Below are positions 52,668 through 61,529 of a stretch of DNA of 64,000 bases, piece after piece. Source of the stretch: Flavobacteriaceae bacterium 3519-10 (GTDB lineage Bacteria; Bacteroidota; Bacteroidia; Flavobacteriales; Weeksellaceae); NCBI GenBank assembly GCA_000023725.1, contig CP001673.1, positions 568,342 to 632,341 of the forward strand, given 5' to 3'. How positions within the stretch are numbered: the first letter of the stretch is position 1; the number at the start of each line of letters is the position of its first letter. The notes under the pieces are model-generated. The model saw only the letters and a program-made list of their open reading frames with translations, was not told the origin of the DNA and made no database searches. A program made the translations under genes and the position numbers.

Positions 52668-55193
52668 TTACATTGGACCTTGCGGCTCGTCATCGCCTGA
52701 AGAATTACTGTTAATATCTTTCTTACGTTTTGGCTGGTCGATTTTTTCGCCCTGCTTGAAGCGGTAAGTTAGCGAGAGATTGAATGATCTTGGATTCCAG
52801 CGCATGAGTGATTCTCTTTCGAAGGTGCTTCCAAAGCTTGTCATCTCGCGGCCACGGGTACCTAAGATATCCTGAATGTTGAAGGCTACAGTTCCGTTTC
52901 CGTTCCAGATGGTTTTGTTGGCTCCGAAATTAAGTACATACATCGGTTTGGTAATACTCGAAGCGGTTTCCTGACCACCTCTATAGAAGCCCTGAACCTG
53001 CATGCTTAAGGTTTTGTCGATTTTAAAACTGTTGGTTAATCTAAATCTGGTAGAAAATCCTGACCCTTCAAAAGAAAGTGGATCGATCATTGTCGCTGCA
53101 TCGAAATATTCACCTTCGGATTTGTACCCAAACAGGTCGGCACTTGCCATAATTTTCCACCATGGCAGTAGATCAGCTGTTGCATTTAAATCTAAACCAT
53201 ACTGGTAATCATTCCCAATATTGAAAGGTCTGCTAATTAAAACAGTGGATCCCGGATTTTCGCTCATCACTACAAAACGTGTCTCATCAGTTGTTGCACG
53301 ATAGTAAAGTGTCGGATTTATAGTGAATTTACGTTTTTGAATGGCATAACCCAACTCGAATGAGTCAATATATTCCGGATTTAAATCTACATTTCCACGG
53401 AAAAGGTTCTGCCGGTTGGCCAGTGAGGTAGGATACGGAATCATAAACCATGAACGCGGGCGGTTTATCCTGCGAGAATAATTCAATAAAAGCTGATTAC
53501 TGGTGTCACCTAAATCATAACTCAGAAACACACTTGGGAAAAAACCGGTGTAATTTTTTTCTGTATTGGATATATTGCCGTCCAGACTTCTGTAATCGAT
53601 GTCGATAGCGGAATTCTCGGCGCGAAGCCCGATTTGGTAACCCAACTTATCAATCTTGCTTTTAAACTGGGCGTAGGCTGCGTTAATGGTTTCTTTATAA
53701 ACCGTATTTCCGCTGTATTCATCCACAGTTGTGTAAGCTGGGAAAGACTCTTCCGTTTCGCGGTTCAAAAAGTCGTAATCGTTGTTATTGTGGTCTATTC
53801 GGTAACCGGCTTCGATTTTAGAAACTTCACCAACAGGCAATTCATAATCGATCTTTCCAATAACCGTTTTATTAATCGTTTTATTATCACCCGTGGAACC
53901 GTAAGTAAAAACTGAATCGTCAAATTCGCGGGAATTTTCGAACGATTCATTGTCGCTTTTCTGCAAACTCAAAGACAGGAAGAGGTTGTGACCCTGGTCA
54001 TTAAACTTATGATCCAGACCCAAATCGCCTTGTAAAGAAAGGTTATTGCCGTTTCCTAAAGCGGAAGTCTGCGTATAGGACTCTAAATTTCTAGCGGCAT
54101 TGTACGTTAAATTATCTACAGTATTATTGTTTTCGCTCTTATATGCCCGTATCATCCCAGACATGTTGAATGAGGTTTTGTCTGAAAGATCTACGTTAAA
54201 ACCTGCATTGGCATTGTAGTTATCGTTCTGGCTTTTATTTAACGAATTCTGCTCCAAATAAGATGTTGTAGCTCCGGTTGCGGGATCAAAATATCGCGTG
54301 TCGTTGTCGCTTCTGCCTTCACTTTCGCGGTATCCGCCGCCACCGTTTAAGAACCATGTCCAGCTGCCTTTTTTCCAGCTGAGGTTGGTGTTAAGGTTGG
54401 TGCTTGGCAACCAGCCTAAACTTCCGGTCACGCTGCCATTAAAACCCATCCCTTTGGTTTTCTTTAGGATGATATTTAAAATCCCGGCTGTTCCGCTGGC
54501 TTCAAACTTAGATGAAGGATTGGTAATTACTTCAATTCTTTCGATTTGGTCAGCAGGAATTGACTGTAACGCGTTCGCACCGCTGTCGATTCCCAATAGG
54601 GCGGAAGGTTTGCCGTTAATTAAAAATCTAACATTTGAATTTCCACGCATTGAAACTGTTCCGTCGGTTTCCACCGATACTGAAGGTACGTTGGTAAGAA
54701 CATCCTGAAGATTTCCGCCTTTGCTGATGATGTCTGTGGAAGGGTCGTACACTTTCTTGTCGAGTTCTACACGGTAAGGCTTTACGGCAGCAGCTGTAAT
54801 AACAACACCTTGAATATCCTGCGTCTTGCCGCTGGTTGCAGATCCTTCTGCTTCTACGGTGAATACGCCGAGATTTCCGCCCGCGCTGATCTGTTTGTTT
54901 ATTGTGGATTTTTTGTAGTCGATTGCCTCAATGGTTACATCGTAATTTCCGGGAACCAAACTGAGGCTGTAAGCGCCTTTTTCATCGGTAAGAGCTGCAT
55001 CGCTGAAAAGTTTGTTGGCTTTGTTGCTGAAACTAACCGAAGCGTAGGGAACTGCCGCATTCTGTCTGTCCGCAATTACGCCCGAAACATTTACTTTTTG
55101 CTGTGCGAAGGCCAAACTGGCGGCGCCAAGCACAAAGGTTAATCCCAAAGTCCGTTTCCTGATCATTGATGAAATCTCAATCTTGTCTGTCAT
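52668..55193 (-). CDS. TonB-dependent receptor-like outer-membrane protein (CarboxypepD_reg + plug + OMP_b-brl_3)
   Basis: 841 aa from ATG 55193; the in-frame ATG at 55166 (MIRKRTLGLTFVLGAASLAFAQ) is the alternative and gives a better signal peptide. A CarboxypepD_reg-like domain follows (about 35-115, SGVIADRQNAAVPYASVSF), then a plug-like region (VVITAAAVKPYRVELDKKVYD...GNLQDVLTNVPSVSVETDGTVSMRGNSNVRFLINGKPS, and IERIEVITNPSSKFEASGTAGILNIILKK). The rest is an OMP_b-brl_3 barrel. Such proteins (no TonB box visible) are common in Bacteroidetes for uptake or export of unknown ligands. Monocistronic. Confidence 0.9.
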   Translation of the reverse strand: MTDKIEISSMIRKRTLGLTFVLGAASLAFAQQKVNVSGVIADRQNAAVPYASVSFSNKANKLFSDAALTDEKGAYSLSLVPGNYDVTIEAIDYKKSTINKQISAGGNLGVFTVEAEGSATSGKTQDIQGVVITAAAVKPYRVELDKKVYDPSTDIISKGGNLQDVLTNVPSVSVETDGTVSMRGNSNVRFLINGKPSALLGIDSGANALQSIPADQIERIEVITNPSSKFEASGTAGILNIILKKTKGMGFNGSVTGSLGWLPSTNLNTNLSWKKGSWTWFLNGGGGYRESEGRSDNDTRYFDPATGATTSYLEQNSLNKSQNDNYNANAGFNVDLSDKTSFNMSGMIRAYKSENNNTVDNLTYNAARNLESYTQTSALGNGNNLSLQGDLGLDHKFNDQGHNLFLSLSLQKSDNESFENSREFDDSVFTYGSTGDNKTINKTVIGKIDYELPVGEVSKIEAGYRIDHNNNDYDFLNRETEESFPAYTTVDEYSGNTVYKETINAAYAQFKSKIDKLGYQIGLRAENSAIDIDYRSLDGNISNTEKNYTGFFPSVFLSYDLGDTSNQLLLNYSRRINRPRSWFMIPYPTSLANRQNLFRGNVDLNPEYIDSFELGYAIQKRKFTINPTLYYRATTDETRFVVMSENPGSTVLISRPFNIGNDYQYGLDLNATADLLPWWKIMASADLFGYKSEGEYFDAATMIDPLSFEGSGFSTRFRLTNSFKIDKTLSMQVQGFYRGGQETASSITKPMYVLNFGANKTIWNGNGTVAFNIQDILGTRGREMTSFGSTFERESLMRWNPRSFNLSLTYRFKQGEKIDQPKRKKDINSNSSGDDEPQGPM

Positions 55194-55311
55194 ATTATAA
55201 GTTTACTTTTTATACTGATGCTTTTAAAGCTTAATAGTTAAATAAATGATTGTTTAAATTTTTGTTAAAATCGCGATGCAGCCGATGTTTTGGAATAAAC
55301 CGGACAGAAAA

Positions 55312-56346
55312 TTAACGGATGTTTTTGGAATTTAACCACTCCTGATAATCTTTTGCGTTTTTCGCATGCTCGGTGTCGCTGGCTGTAAACCGGTGAAAGC
55401 CAAATCTTTCAGGGTCCGCTGCCATGAAGATGTAACTGTTCTTTTCTGCATTCAGCACTGCATCCACCGAATTTTTGTCGGTAATGCAAATCGGTCCCGG
55501 AGGAATTCCGGCGTTCGCATACGTGTTATAGGGCGAAGGATGCCTGAGATGTTTGTAGAAAACCCTTTTTATCGGCGTCGTGAAATTCGATTCTTTATTG
55601 ATGGCATAAATAACCGTTGGATCGCTCTGCAGTTTCATGCCTTTGCGATAGCGGTTGAGGTAAAGTCCCGCAATTGTTTTCTGCTCATCGGGTTTACCGC
55701 CGGATTCTTTGTAAACAATCGATGCAAGTGCATAAATCTGATCTCTTGTGAGGCCGCTGGCTTTCTCTTTTGCGAGGCGATCTGCGGTCCAGAAATCGGT
55801 GTAGATGCCTTCGAATCTTTTGAAAAATTCGTCGGGCGTAACCGTCCAGAAAAAATCATAAGTGTCGATAAAAAAGTATTTTTTTAAGTCTTCGGCGTTG
55901 TTATAGCCTTTAGATGCGGCAATTTTGTCTAAATCTTTCGCGAATCTCAGTGAGTCGAGTTCCGTTTTTTTGGTTACACGCCCAATCATCTGATAAACAT
56001 CTCCAAAATCGCCGATCCTGAACGTATTTGCGGTTTGGTTACCGGCTTTGATCATGTTTACAAGATCCGTGTTATTTGTTCCGCTTTTAATCTGGTAGCG
56101 ACCGGCGTGGAAAAACTTCGGTAGACTTTTGCTTTCTGCCACTTCAATGAACTGTTCTTTGTTCTTCAGGAAAGGCGAGATAGAATCAAGAATCGAATTG
56201 AAGTTGGCTGAATGTGGAATGAGTATGAAAGCTTCTTTCGCCACATTATTGCCGTAATATTTTTTATAAAATTGGTAGCCGAAAACGCCCGCGATCAAAA
56301 CGATCAACAATGCCACCCCGGCTAAAATCTTAATTTCCTTTTTCAT
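55312..56346 (-). CDS. mltG: Endolytic transglycosylase MltG
   Basis: 344 aa. N-terminal membrane helix (about 6-25), then an extracytoplasmic domain with catalytic Glu214 in ALASIVYKESGG. NRYRKGMKLQSDPTVIYA, GIPPGPICIT and the C-terminal DPERFGFHRFTASDTEHAKN are family hallmarks. Cuts nascent glycan strands to terminate them; sits in the inner membrane. It lies 18 bp downstream of dapF on the same strand, so the two wall genes are probably cotranscribed. Confidence 0.96.
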   Translation of the reverse strand: MKKEIKILAGVALLIVLIAGVFGYQFYKKYYGNNVAKEAFILIPHSANFNSILDSISPFLKNKEQFIEVAESKSLPKFFHAGRYQIKSGTNNTDLVNMIKAGNQTANTFRIGDFGDVYQMIGRVTKKTELDSLRFAKDLDKIAASKGYNNAEDLKKYFFIDTYDFFWTVTPDEFFKRFEGIYTDFWTADRLAKEKASGLTRDQIYALASIVYKESGGKPDEQKTIAGLYLNRYRKGMKLQSDPTVIYAINKESNFTTPIKRVFYKHLRHPSPYNTYANAGIPPGPICITDKNSVDAVLNAEKNSYIFMAADPERFGFHRFTASDTEHAKNAKDYQEWLNSKNIR

Positions 56347-56364
56347 CTGTTACTAAAAATTATC

Positions 56365-57129
56365 TTATAGGTTTATTTCGCCTGTGAAAACCTGTTCTGC
56401 AGGCCCTTCCAGCCAAATATCGGTGAAGCTTCCTGCGTTTTGCTTTGCATATATCTTTAGATTTCCGCCCAAAACTTTCACTTCCACTTCATTCCGGTTG
56501 CCGTTTTTAAGAAAATCCAGCGCCGCTGCAGTTGCTCCGGTTCCGCAGCTGAAAGTTTCGTCTTCCACGCCGCGTTCATAGGTGCGGACGAAAATCTGAC
56601 TGTCCGATATCTTTTCGGCAAAATTCACATTAATTCCTTCGTTTCTGTAAGTCGCAGAATTTCTTATTTTGTTACCGTTTGCGCGTACATCAAGGTTGCC
56701 AAGATCCGCAACCCACTGCACAAAGTGTGGTGACCCGGTGTTTAGTACGGAGCATTCGCCATCTTTTTCAATCGACTGTACGTCGATCATTTTGAGCTTT
56801 ACGGTTCCATTGGTAATCTCTGCTTCGTGCAAACCGTCGATCGCCATAAAGGTGGTATTAACATCGAAAATATCGAGAAATTTTGCAAATGCTACGATGC
56901 ATCTTCCGCCGTTGCCGCACATTGTGCTTTCGTTTCCGTCCGAATTATAGTACACCATACGAAAATCTGCCGCTGCATCTTCCTCCAATAAAATCAGTCC
57001 GTCGCCGCCGATGCCAAAGCGCCGGTCGCAGAGCCGGGAAACGAGATTTTTATCTTTCGAAAACAGCAGATTCCGGTTATCGATCATTACAAAATCATTG
57101 CCTGTTCCGTGGTATTTATAAAATGTCAT
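56365..57129 (-). CDS. dapF: Diaminopimelate epimerase
   Basis: 254 aa from ATG 57129 (MTFYKYHGTGNDFVMID); a longer reading to 57153 is rejected. Inverts LL-DAP to meso-DAP for lysine and peptidoglycan. Catalytic Cys71 in TMCGNGGRC and Cys195 in FSCGTGATAA, both in their standard motifs. First gene of the dapF-mltG pair. Confidence 0.96.
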   Translation of the reverse strand: MTFYKYHGTGNDFVMIDNRNLLFSKDKNLVSRLCDRRFGIGGDGLILLEEDAAADFRMVYYNSDGNESTMCGNGGRCIVAFAKFLDIFDVNTTFMAIDGLHEAEITNGTVKLKMIDVQSIEKDGECSVLNTGSPHFVQWVADLGNLDVRANGNKIRNSATYRNEGINVNFAEKISDSQIFVRTYERGVEDETFSCGTGATAAALDFLKNGNRNEVEVKVLGGNLKIYAKQNAGSFTDIWLEGPAEQVFTGEINL

Positions 57130-57182
57130 GAGGTGTTTATTTTCGGGGTGCAAAATTACGCTTAATTTGGCCGCAATTCATA

Positions 57183-57214
57183 ACAAAAGGGAAGAACTGC
57201 TTCTTCCCTTTTTA
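57183..57214 (-). terminator. Terminator of the Tyr/Gly-rich lipoprotein gene
   Basis: AAAAGGGAAGAA (57185-57196) / TTCTTCCCTTTT (57201-57212) with a CTGC loop; on the minus strand the stem is followed by TTTTGTT. Confidence 0.7.
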
Positions 57215-57221
57215 TTAAAGT

Positions 57222-57824
57222 TTATCGGGATCCGCGTGTGCCGTCCCTGTTTGTCTGCGGCTCTGCCCTTAGGCCGCCAGGTGCCGGTGCACTGGGTGCG
57301 GCCTGTGGTGTTGTGTTGCGGAAACTTCTTTCATTTGAAGTTCGTGGCGCGGCTGCAGCCGGCGTGCGGTTGGTGTTGGTGTTTCTCAGGCTTTGGTTCT
57401 GTTGGCGCGCAGGCGTGTTGGCTGCCGGTGTTCTGAAACCTCTCACCGAGGAATTCTGCGTCCGTACCGAACTGTTTGCTGATGAATTTACGGCCGACCC
57501 GTTGTTTCTGAACCTCGCCGTATTGCTGTTTCCACCGTTTGCGGCATTGCTCTGTTTCACGATGTAAATGCGGGTGTTGTTTCTGCCCACATAGTACGGG
57601 ATACCGTTGTCATAATAGTAATTCATGTCGTTACGGTAATAATAGCCGTCGTTGCCATAATACCCGCCACCGCCATAATATGAACTCGGTGCGTAATAAA
57701 CGCCTGAATTATAATAGGGATCGTAATATCCGCTGTTTGCTGCCTGCCCGTCCTGGTACGCAATGCAGGAAGATAAACTGCCTACTGCCAGAAGAGCTGC
57801 GATGTTTTTTATTATATTTTTCAT
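57222..57824 (-). CDS. Tyr/Gly- and Asn/Ser/Arg-rich low-complexity lipoprotein
   Basis: 200 aa. Lipobox LSSC (about residue 20) after a short signal. Then a stretch of Tyr/Gly/Ser repeats (about 30-75, YYxxGVYYAPSSYYGGGGYYGNDGYYYR), a short ordered part (IPYYVGRNNTRIYIVKQ) and a disordered Asn/Arg/Thr/Pro tail to the end. Outer-membrane anchored. No catalytic motif; composition resembles surface adhesin-like or structural proteins. 16 bp downstream of pnuC's stop in the same direction, so cotranscription with pnuC is likely. Confidence 0.75.
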   Translation of the reverse strand: MKNIIKNIAALLAVGSLSSCIAYQDGQAANSGYYDPYYNSGVYYAPSSYYGGGGYYGNDGYYYRNDMNYYYDNGIPYYVGRNNTRIYIVKQSNAANGGNSNTARFRNNGSAVNSSANSSVRTQNSSVRGFRTPAANTPARQQNQSLRNTNTNRTPAAAAPRTSNERSFRNTTPQAAPSAPAPGGLRAEPQTNRDGTRGSR

Positions 57825-57840
57825 TTTTATATTATTAAAA

Positions 57841-58497
57841 TTATTTTAAACTTTTCTTCCATTCTATATATCCCAGAATGGCCATACCTGTAAAAACCAA
57901 ATACTGTACCGAAGTAATTCCCAGGCCTTTATACAACATCATGGGGATACAGATCAGGTCGCCGACGATCCAGAAGATCCAGTTTTCGACCCGCCTTTTT
58001 GCCATGAGCCACATACCGACAAGGAAGATGGCGGTGGTAAGAACGTCCAGCCAGTTCGCCCAGTCCAGATGGTCTAATCCTAAGATTACTTTTTCGGCAG
58101 AAAGTTGGGTGTCGAGTAAAGGTTTGTAATAATAAACCGCGGTAACCAGCAGCAAACTCACCACAAAAAGCACGATGCAGACGATCCACTCTTTTCGGGT
58201 GGTGCGCGAAACCGATACATGGATGTTGTCTTCGGCATGTTTTGCCCACAGAAACCAGCCGTAAATGCTCATCACGGTATAGTAAAAATTAATCAGCATA
58301 TCGCCAAGCAGGCCAAATTTAAACAGAATATAGACGTAGAGGGCCGTGGAAATGATTCCGGTGGGGTACACCCAGATATTTTTTTTGATTGAGAAATAAA
58401 CTGAAAGTACACCAAAGAACGTCGCAGTAAACTCAAGGATGATCTGGTAAGTTTCGTAGGCTTCGTAGGGTTTAACAAAGAGGTCGTGAAGATTCAT
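57841..58497 (-). CDS. pnuC: Nicotinamide riboside/mononucleotide transporter PnuC
   Basis: 218 aa from ATG 58497 (MNLHDLFVKPYEAYE); the longer frame to 58539 has no family likeness. Seven hydrophobic segments; the family motif SIYGWFLWAK and the C-terminal NWIFWIVGDLICIPMMLYKG with the conserved Trp/Asp are seen. Imports NAD precursors; here it is followed by a small lipoprotein gene, not by NadR. A thiamine or riboflavin relative cannot be excluded, since the PnuC family has PnuT and PnuX branches; the upstream region shows no obvious riboswitch. Confidence 0.85.
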   Translation of the reverse strand: MNLHDLFVKPYEAYETYQIILEFTATFFGVLSVYFSIKKNIWVYPTGIISTALYVYILFKFGLLGDMLINFYYTVMSIYGWFLWAKHAEDNIHVSVSRTTRKEWIVCIVLFVVSLLLVTAVYYYKPLLDTQLSAEKVILGLDHLDWANWLDVLTTAIFLVGMWLMAKRRVENWIFWIVGDLICIPMMLYKGLGITSVQYLVFTGMAILGYIEWKKSLK

Positions 58498-58630
58498 GTA
58501 TCCAAAGATAAAAATTTTAGGCACGTGGCGGATTAACACTTTTAATATGAAAATCAGAATATTAAGGCAGAATGTTTATTTTTTATAAAATAAAACCGCG
58601 TCGCGATAGTTAATCATTGGCAAAATTTTA

Positions 58631-58638
58631 TATTTTTG
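58631..58638 (+). promoter_or_regulatory. -7 box TATTTTTG of the permease gene
   Basis: Fits TAnnTTTG, 20 nt ahead of ATG 58659. Confidence 0.45.
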
Positions 58639-58658
58639 GAAATCTTAAAATATAAAAA

Positions 58659-60335
58659 ATGTCGAATCTCTGGAGAACGAAACCCCTGAATCAGCTGTTG
58701 GCAGAAGCCGACGAAACTGAGCATGGTCTTAAAAAAACTTTATCTTCTACGTCGCTTATCGCGCTCGGAATAGGAGCTATTATTGGCGCCGGGCTTTTCT
58801 CGATCACCGGAATGGCCGCCGCAAACTACGCGGGTCCCGGAATTATGATTTCATTTATCATCGCGGCACTTGGCTGTGCATTTGCAGGATTGTGTTATGC
58901 TGAATTTGCTTCCATGATCCCTGTGGCCGGCAGTGCCTATACTTATTCCTACGCTACAATGGGCGAATTTATCGCCTGGATTATCGGTTGGGATTTGGTT
59001 CTTGAATATGCAGTAGGTGCAGCAACTGTGGCATCGAGCTGGAGTGGGTATCTCGGTAGGTTTTTCTATTCATTTGGGGTGGCACTGCCCGAACAGCTGA
59101 TGACTACGCCGTTCGACATCACCTCTACAGGGGCATCGGGGCTTATCAATCTTCCGGCAATCTTTATCGTACTCATCATGTCATTGGTCCTGATCAAAGG
59201 GACCAGCGAGTCGGCCTGGGTAAACAGCGCGATTGTTATCCTGAAAGTGGGTATCGTTCTTCTGTTTATCATTGTCGGTTTTAAATATGTTAAACCTGAA
59301 AACTTAACACCGCTGATCCCGGAAAATACAGGGAAGTTCGGTGAGTATGGCTGGACGGGCATCATCCGCGCGGCGGCGGTCGTCTTTTTTGCCTACATCG
59401 GCTTCGATGCGGTTTCTACGGCAGCGCAGGAAACCAAAAATCCGAAAAAATCCATGCCTATAGGAATTATGGGTTCACTTCTGATCTGTACCGTTCTTTA
59501 CATCATCTTCGCATACGTAATGGTGGGTGTGGTGCATTACAAAGATTTTACAGCAGGTGGAGGTTCAGATCACCTTGCTCCTGTAGCCATTGCAATTGAT
59601 GCGATGGGCGAAGTGGTGAACGGCACGATGGTTCCGGCCTATCCGTGGCTCAACACTACTATTATCCTTGCTATTTTATTAGGATATGCCTCAGTAATCC
59701 TCGTGATGCTGATGGGCCAGAGCCGTGTTTTCTATGCGATGAGTAAGGACGGGCTTTTACCTAAAGTATTCAGCGAAATTCATCCAAAATATAGAACTCC
59801 CTATAAATCTAACCTGTTTTTCCTTGTGTTCGTAAGTTTATTTGCGGCATTCATACCGGGAAGAGTAGTGGGTGAAATGACGAGTATCGGAACGCTTTTC
59901 GCCTTTATCCTCGTGTGTGTGGGGGTATTGGTTCTGAGAAAAACGCAGCCGAATGCGCCGCGTGCTTTCAGAACGCCGCTTGTGCCGTTAATTCCGGTAT
60001 TGGGAATATTAGTATGTTTCGGTATGATGGCGTTTCTGCCACTTGATACGTGGATCCGATTGGTTTGCTGGATGATGATCGGGCTCGATCTGTATCTGTA
60101 CAGCGGGATCAAAAACTCTCACCTCGGGAAATTAAACAACACCACCAACGACCCGAAAAACTTCACCATTACGGCGATTTCAGGAGCTGTACTTACTGCC
60201 ATCCTGGCGGTACTTGCATTCCTGCATCATCAGAATGCGGAGACTGACGACAGCGGACTGATTATCTTCTCGGTGGTCATGGCGGTTATTCACGCCGTGC
60301 TGTACGGTTACTATTTCTTTAAGTATAAAAAATAG
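58659..60335 (+). CDS. APC-family amino acid permease
   Basis: 558 aa with about 12-14 hydrophobic segments. The first carries the APC signature ALGIGAIIGAGLFSITG, followed by NYAGPGIMISFIIAALGCAFAGLCYAEFASMIPVAGSAYTYSYATMGE. FFAYIGFDAVSTAAQETKNPKKSMP is the conserved middle loop. Closest in style to cationic amino acid (CAT/YfnA-type) permeases of Bacteroidetes. Proton-coupled uptake of amino acids at the inner membrane; specificity not predictable. The terminator at 60353 isolates it. Confidence 0.9.
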   Translation: MSNLWRTKPLNQLLAEADETEHGLKKTLSSTSLIALGIGAIIGAGLFSITGMAAANYAGPGIMISFIIAALGCAFAGLCYAEFASMIPVAGSAYTYSYATMGEFIAWIIGWDLVLEYAVGAATVASSWSGYLGRFFYSFGVALPEQLMTTPFDITSTGASGLINLPAIFIVLIMSLVLIKGTSESAWVNSAIVILKVGIVLLFIIVGFKYVKPENLTPLIPENTGKFGEYGWTGIIRAAAVVFFAYIGFDAVSTAAQETKNPKKSMPIGIMGSLLICTVLYIIFAYVMVGVVHYKDFTAGGGSDHLAPVAIAIDAMGEVVNGTMVPAYPWLNTTIILAILLGYASVILVMLMGQSRVFYAMSKDGLLPKVFSEIHPKYRTPYKSNLFFLVFVSLFAAFIPGRVVGEMTSIGTLFAFILVCVGVLVLRKTQPNAPRAFRTPLVPLIPVLGILVCFGMMAFLPLDTWIRLVCWMMIGLDLYLYSGIKNSHLGKLNNTTNDPKNFTITAISGAVLTAILAVLAFLHHQNAETDDSGLIIFSVVMAVIHAVLYGYYFFKYKK

Positions 60336-60352
60336 GTTTAATCAACTCATAT

Positions 60353-60384
60353 ATTCCCGTCATGATCTGGCGGGAATTTTTTAT
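60353..60384 (+). terminator. Terminator after the permease gene
   Basis: ATTCCCG (60353-60359) / CGGGAAT (60371-60377) with an 11-nt loop that can itself pair partly, then six T. Confidence 0.75.
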
Positions 60385-60394
60385 TTTTAGGGCA

Positions 60395-60472
60395 GCTGTA
60401 TCCGTCTTCCACTCCCGCTTCCGCCGCGGCGGAGAGCTCCGTTCAAGCCGGGCTGCAATCCCGCTCAACTTT
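60395..60472. repeat. GC-rich intergenic element with palindrome
   Basis: CCGCCGCGGCGG (60421-60432) is a perfect 12-bp palindrome. It lies inside a GC-rich stretch, CAGCTGTATCCGTCTTCC ... CAAGCCGGGCTGCAATCCCGC, that differs sharply from the AT-rich neighbours. The start resembles the 1683-1765 element (CAGCTGTTTCCCGC). The stretch can be read in frame with the next gene but adds no family-like residues. Confidence 0.5.
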
Positions 60473-60484
60473 CAAAAGTGTATT

Positions 60485-61516
60485 ATGAAAAATATATTTC
60501 TGTTCTGTTTCAGCGTACTCACAGGCATTCTGTATGCCCAAAAGCCCGAAATACAGACCTTGTTAAAAGACAACATTTCGATCCGCGCCATTCAGATATG
60601 GGACGGGAAAGTATGGTATGCCGGCACCGATTCTAAATTCGGGTATGTGAGCCTGAAGGATACGGCAGATCAGAAACAGGTGAGCCTTTCTGAAAAGAAG
60701 TTACAGTTCCGTACCCTGGCGCAGGATGAGCAAGCTTTTTACGCCATCAATATTGAGAGTCCGGCATATTTTTTCAGGATTGATAAAAGGACGTTGAAGG
60801 CTGAGATCGTCAATGGTGACGATTCAAAAAACGCCTTTTATGACGCATTGTATTTTCACAAACATACATTTTACACTTTCAGTGATCCGGAAGCTGATCT
60901 GGAATTAAAATTTGCGGAGTTTAAGATGGATAACGGAACTTTCTACGCCAAATATTACTCAGATTATCTGTTGAATTCCGGTGAGGCCGCATTTGCCGCG
61001 AGCAATACCAATATCGCTGCAGCTAAAAACTATGTCTGGTTGGCTACCGGAGGGATGTCTTCAAGAATTTTCAGATTAAATACGAAGAACAAAGATATAG
61101 AGATCTTCAGTACGCCTTTCATCCAGGGAACTTCGTCGCAGGGCATTTATTCGATTGATTTTTACAGTAAGAAATTTGGTATCGCAGTGGGTGGCGATTA
61201 CACGAAGCAGGCTGAAAATTTCAACAATATTGCGACCACAAACGACGGTGGCAAAACCTGGCAGATCCAGGCTTCAGGAAAAAACGCGGGTTATAAAACC
61301 TGCGTTAAATTCCGTCCCGGATCGAAGGGTAAAGAGATCATCGCCGTTGGTGACCAATACATTGAGTTCTCCGGCGATTACGGCCAAACGTGGACCATTA
61401 TTTCCGAAGAAAAAGGCCTATATGTCTGTGAATGGATCGACCGCGACACCGTGATTCTGGCCGGCAAAAACAGAATCGTTCAGATGAAACTGAATGAGCG
61501 CGGTTTTCTTAAATAA
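60485..61516 (+). CDS. Secreted BNR/Ycf48-like beta-propeller protein
   Basis: 343 aa from ATG 60485 (MKNIFLFCFSVLTGILYAQ, signal peptide); an upstream open frame to 60362 would run through the GC-rich element and is rejected. Two Asp-box repeats, TNDGGKTWQ and SGDYGQTWT, lie in a predicted six-bladed propeller, and the WYAGTDSKFGYVSL and WLATGGMSSRIFRL strands fit. Often labelled oxidoreductase or photosystem-assembly-like in Bacteroidetes; no enzyme function is shown. Stands alone. Confidence 0.8.
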   Translation: MKNIFLFCFSVLTGILYAQKPEIQTLLKDNISIRAIQIWDGKVWYAGTDSKFGYVSLKDTADQKQVSLSEKKLQFRTLAQDEQAFYAINIESPAYFFRIDKRTLKAEIVNGDDSKNAFYDALYFHKHTFYTFSDPEADLELKFAEFKMDNGTFYAKYYSDYLLNSGEAAFAASNTNIAAAKNYVWLATGGMSSRIFRLNTKNKDIEIFSTPFIQGTSSQGIYSIDFYSKKFGIAVGGDYTKQAENFNNIATTNDGGKTWQIQASGKNAGYKTCVKFRPGSKGKEIIAVGDQYIEFSGDYGQTWTIISEEKGLYVCEWIDRDTVILAGKNRIVQMKLNERGFLK

Positions 61517-61529
61517 TTACTTCTTTTTT

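Noticed and set aside
57841-58497. Riboswitch-controlled thiamine or riboflavin version of PnuC
   Set aside because: No TPP or FMN riboswitch signature was found in the 160 bp upstream; the family motifs alone do not separate the branches.
60362-60484. Longer BNR protein starting at 60362
   Set aside because: The 41 extra residues are read through a terminator and the GC-rich palindromic element; the signal peptide begins at ATG 60485.
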